From: Pseudobutyrivibrio sp. UBA3626
GTDB lineage: Bacteria > Bacillota > Clostridia > Lachnospirales > Lachnospiraceae
Assembly (NCBI GenBank): GCA_002373675.1
Contig: DFLF01000014.1
Location: 1 to 57,078 of the forward strand
Direction of reading: 5' to 3'
Length of the DNA stretch: 57,078 nucleotides
Positions 55,079 through 57,078 of this stretch are shown in pieces (position 1 is the stretch's first letter; every line of letters begins with the position of its first letter). The translations under genes and the position numbers were made by a program. The notes under the pieces were generated by a model, which was not told where the DNA came from, ran no database searches, and saw nothing but the letters and a program-made list of their open reading frames with translations.

Positions 55079-56719
55079 ATGAAAAGAGAATTTAAGGACT
55101 TGATTAGACTGGAGTCATACGAGAGCTTGAACAGCGAGATCAAGGGAGACTATGACAAGACTCATGCCGTGAAGTGCATAAACGGCACCTTTGTCGGAAC
55201 CGAGGAGCACGGGGTCGCGTCGTGGCTGGGTATCCCCTACGCGAAGCCACCCGTGGGTGAGCGTCGCTTCAAGGCACCGGAGTACGTAGATGCGGGCGAC
55301 GGAGTCTTCGAGGCCAGGTACTACGGAAAGGGTGCTTTCGGCTCAACGGGCTATCCGGACAGCGTACAGAAGATAGAGTCCGAGGACTGCCTCTACCTGA
55401 ACATCTGGCTCAACGCCGACGACAAGACCGAAAAGAAACCGGTAATGGTATGGATTCACGGCGGGGCATATGTTGTGGGCTCAGGATCTCAGGCCTCCTA
55501 CAGCGGAGCCAACCTCGTCCAGAAGCAAAGCGATATTATTATGTTAACTATCAACTACCGACTGAACATGTACGGCTTTATGGACTTTTCGTCGGTGCCC
55601 GGCGGTGAAAACTTTGGGACTGCGCCCTGCAACGGTCTCTTGGACCAGGCTATGGCGCTTCGATGGGTAAACGAGAACATCGCTGCTTTCGGCGGCGACC
55701 CGGACAATGTGACTATCTTCGGACAAAGTGCCGGCGGCGGTTCGGTATCCATTCTGCCGGTCATGAAGGAAGCGAACCGGTATTTCCAGAAGGTCATCGC
55801 CCAGAGCGGCTCGACTGGTCTGGCTTTCCCGGTCGGTTGCGAAGCCGCGCAGGGCAAGACTAAAGCACTGCTCGAGTACACCGGCTGCAAGACCATGGAC
55901 GACATCATGGCACTGAGCGAAGAGAAGCTTCATGAGGCATATGTCGGAGCGGTAGGGAACTTCACGTCCTGTCCCTACTACGGCACAGAGGTGCTCCCCG
56001 AGGCACCTATCGAGATGTATAAGAAGGGCTATGCGAAACACATAACAATCATGGCTGGCAGTACGGCCGACGAGGCCAGACTGTTCATGGGCGAGGGTCC
56101 GATGTTCAGCGTGGAAGAGCAAAAGATATTTGCCCAGCGCACCGTCGGAGACGCAGTTCCCTGTCTGAAGGAAGAGGACAAAAAGTATTATGAGGAATTT
56201 AAGCGGGTCTGCAGGTTCCAAGAGCCGGGGCTTATCGAAACGGAGTTCATAGATGAGCTCATGTTCAGGGTGCCCATGCTTAAGCAGCTCGACGAGCAGA
56301 GTCAGTGGGGCAAAACCTACAGCTACTACTGGTCGTATCCGGGCAGCAATCCTGATGTGGGAGCAGCACATTCCGTGGAGCTTATATTCGTGTTCGACGT
56401 TCGCTGTGTCGGGACGAGCAGTGCTTTCAACGGCACGAACATCCCCGATGAGATTTTTGACACCGTTCAGCAGATGTGGACCAATTTCGCGCGTTGCGGC
56501 AACCCATCCACAGATAAGGTTGAATGGAAGCCTTACTCGGCCGGGGAACAGAACGTTCTGGATATTGCCGGACCTGATGATATACGTATCAAACGTGATC
56601 TGCTGGCTGACCAATACAAGGCCGTGCTCCCCCTGGTAGATTACTATCAGTTCATGGACAAGTACTTTACGCCTACCTACATGTTTGATATCCTCGCCGC
56701 ACGTGAGCAGAAATCATAG
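55079..56719 (+). CDS. type-B carboxylesterase of atypically high G+C
   Basis: A 546-residue esterase: IHGGAY at 126-131, nucleophile S217 in GQSAGGG, and histidine region AAHSVELIFVF. The prefix GDYDKTHAVKCINGTFVGTE shows it belongs to the same paralogue family as the gene at 49275. Base use is quite unlike its neighbours: the 60 bases at 55201-55260 contain 42 G or C by hand count, against 29 at 54241-54300. Codons such as CTC, GTC, GGC and CGC dominate. It was probably acquired from, or through, a higher-G+C relative. AAGGAGAAGGAG upstream supports the ATG. The high G+C also creates a long false antisense frame at 55544-56614. Confidence 0.92.
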   Translation: MKREFKDLIRLESYESLNSEIKGDYDKTHAVKCINGTFVGTEEHGVASWLGIPYAKPPVGERRFKAPEYVDAGDGVFEARYYGKGAFGSTGYPDSVQKIESEDCLYLNIWLNADDKTEKKPVMVWIHGGAYVVGSGSQASYSGANLVQKQSDIIMLTINYRLNMYGFMDFSSVPGGENFGTAPCNGLLDQAMALRWVNENIAAFGGDPDNVTIFGQSAGGGSVSILPVMKEANRYFQKVIAQSGSTGLAFPVGCEAAQGKTKALLEYTGCKTMDDIMALSEEKLHEAYVGAVGNFTSCPYYGTEVLPEAPIEMYKKGYAKHITIMAGSTADEARLFMGEGPMFSVEEQKIFAQRTVGDAVPCLKEEDKKYYEEFKRVCRFQEPGLIETEFIDELMFRVPMLKQLDEQSQWGKTYSYYWSYPGSNPDVGAAHSVELIFVFDVRCVGTSSAFNGTNIPDEIFDTVQQMWTNFARCGNPSTDKVEWKPYSAGEQNVLDIAGPDDIRIKRDLLADQYKAVLPLVDYYQFMDKYFTPTYMFDILAAREQKS

Positions 56720-56807
56720 GCTCTGTCGGCACTTCAGACAGAACAAGCCGAAGGAAGTGTATTTTTGGATAGAAAGAAAAATGAATCTGTGAAAGGAGAT
56801 TGAAGCA

Positions 56808-57078
56808 ATGAGTGGAATGGTAATGATGGGATTGGATGAAGCGACAGCGAAGATGTATGCTCTGTACGGAGAGAACAGAAAAATTACAGACGGGAATTAT
56901 GACCGTTCGCTGGGAGTCAAGTGTATCAACGGCACTTTTGTCGGAAAGAAGAATGGGAATATCATTGCATACAAGGGTATACCCTTTGTGGGAAAGCAGC
57001 CGGTCGGGAACCTGCGCTGGAAGGCGCCGGTGGATGTCACTCCGGACGACGGCGTGTACGAGGCGTACTACTTCGGAA
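56808..57078 (+). CDS. type-B carboxylesterase, N-terminal part, cut by window edge
   Basis: The first 90 codons of a further esterase-family gene; the rest lies beyond the right edge. The prefix ITDGNYDRSLGVKCINGTFV and IIAYKGIPFVGKQPVGNLRW match the active esterase at 49275 most closely. The catalytic serine region is not in view, so activity cannot be judged. AAAGGAG (56792-56798) is 9 bases before the ATG. G+C rises toward the edge (CTGCGCTGGAAGGCGCCGG), intermediate between the array and the gene at 55079. Confidence 0.85.
   Translation, partial: MSGMVMMGLDEATAKMYALYGENRKITDGNYDRSLGVKCINGTFVGKKNGNIIAYKGIPFVGKQPVGNLRWKAPVDVTPDDGVYEAYYFG

Noticed and set aside
55544..56614. 356-codon minus-strand reading frame
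   Set aside because: It is an antisense shadow of the high-G+C esterase, caused by few AT-rich stop codons; no ribosome site and no recognisable protein.

Overview
The window looks like a low-to-moderate G+C Gram-positive anaerobe of the class Clostridia, most likely a Lachnospiraceae genus such as Butyrivibrio, Pseudobutyrivibrio or Roseburia. This is inferred from strong AGGAGG-type ribosome binding sites, several TTG/GTG starts, sigma-A type promoters, a LexA (DinR) type box, and a signalling repertoire rich in EAL proteins and hybrid kinases. No rRNA, tRNA or CRISPR array was found, so the genus is a guess.

Positions 1-16,640 form an accessory, defence-rich island. It opens with a small helix-turn-helix gene behind a consensus promoter. 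Two paralogous HigBA-like toxin-antitoxin pairs follow and share one operator design. Next come short repeats, a five-copy 23-bp tandem repeat and a LexA box. A type I restriction-modification operon (hsdM, hsdS, hsdR) runs directly into an anchored surface protein, a lipoprotein with a C-terminal LHH nuclease domain and a SUKH-type immunity protein. A GmrSD-like DUF262/DUF1524 protein, an unrecognised protein and a NERD nuclease-like protein follow. The island ends in decay: collapsed remnants of a methyltransferase, a membrane-anchored NERD protein and a Dabb-domain protein surround an intact ADP-ribosylglycohydrolase.

Positions 16,649-29,318 hold transport and regulation: an NhaC-like antiporter, a two-domain lipoprotein, a regulator that may be read from a leaderless mRNA, a polar amino acid ABC transporter made of two unusual fusions, a membrane EAL protein, a bile-acid-symporter-family carrier and a large hybrid kinase.

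Positions 29,634-43,653 are a dense signalling block: a REC-GGDEF-EAL protein, an amino acid permease fused to a hybrid histidine kinase, a PAS kinase, a receiver with a degenerate HD-GYP domain, CheR, CheB, CheY, CheA, CheW, a chemoreceptor with almost no extracellular domain, and a stand-alone HPt protein. No flagellar gene is present, so this may be a chemosensory system that does not primarily steer flagella.

Positions 43,880-57,078 carry one codirectional array of four amidohydrolases and four type-B carboxylesterase-family proteins, plus a small membrane protein. One esterase-like protein is membrane-anchored and has lost its nucleophile and oxyanion motif. Another is far richer in G+C than its neighbours. 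The array looks like a paralogue-expanded hydrolytic pathway for an unknown amide/ester substrate, and it continues past the right edge.
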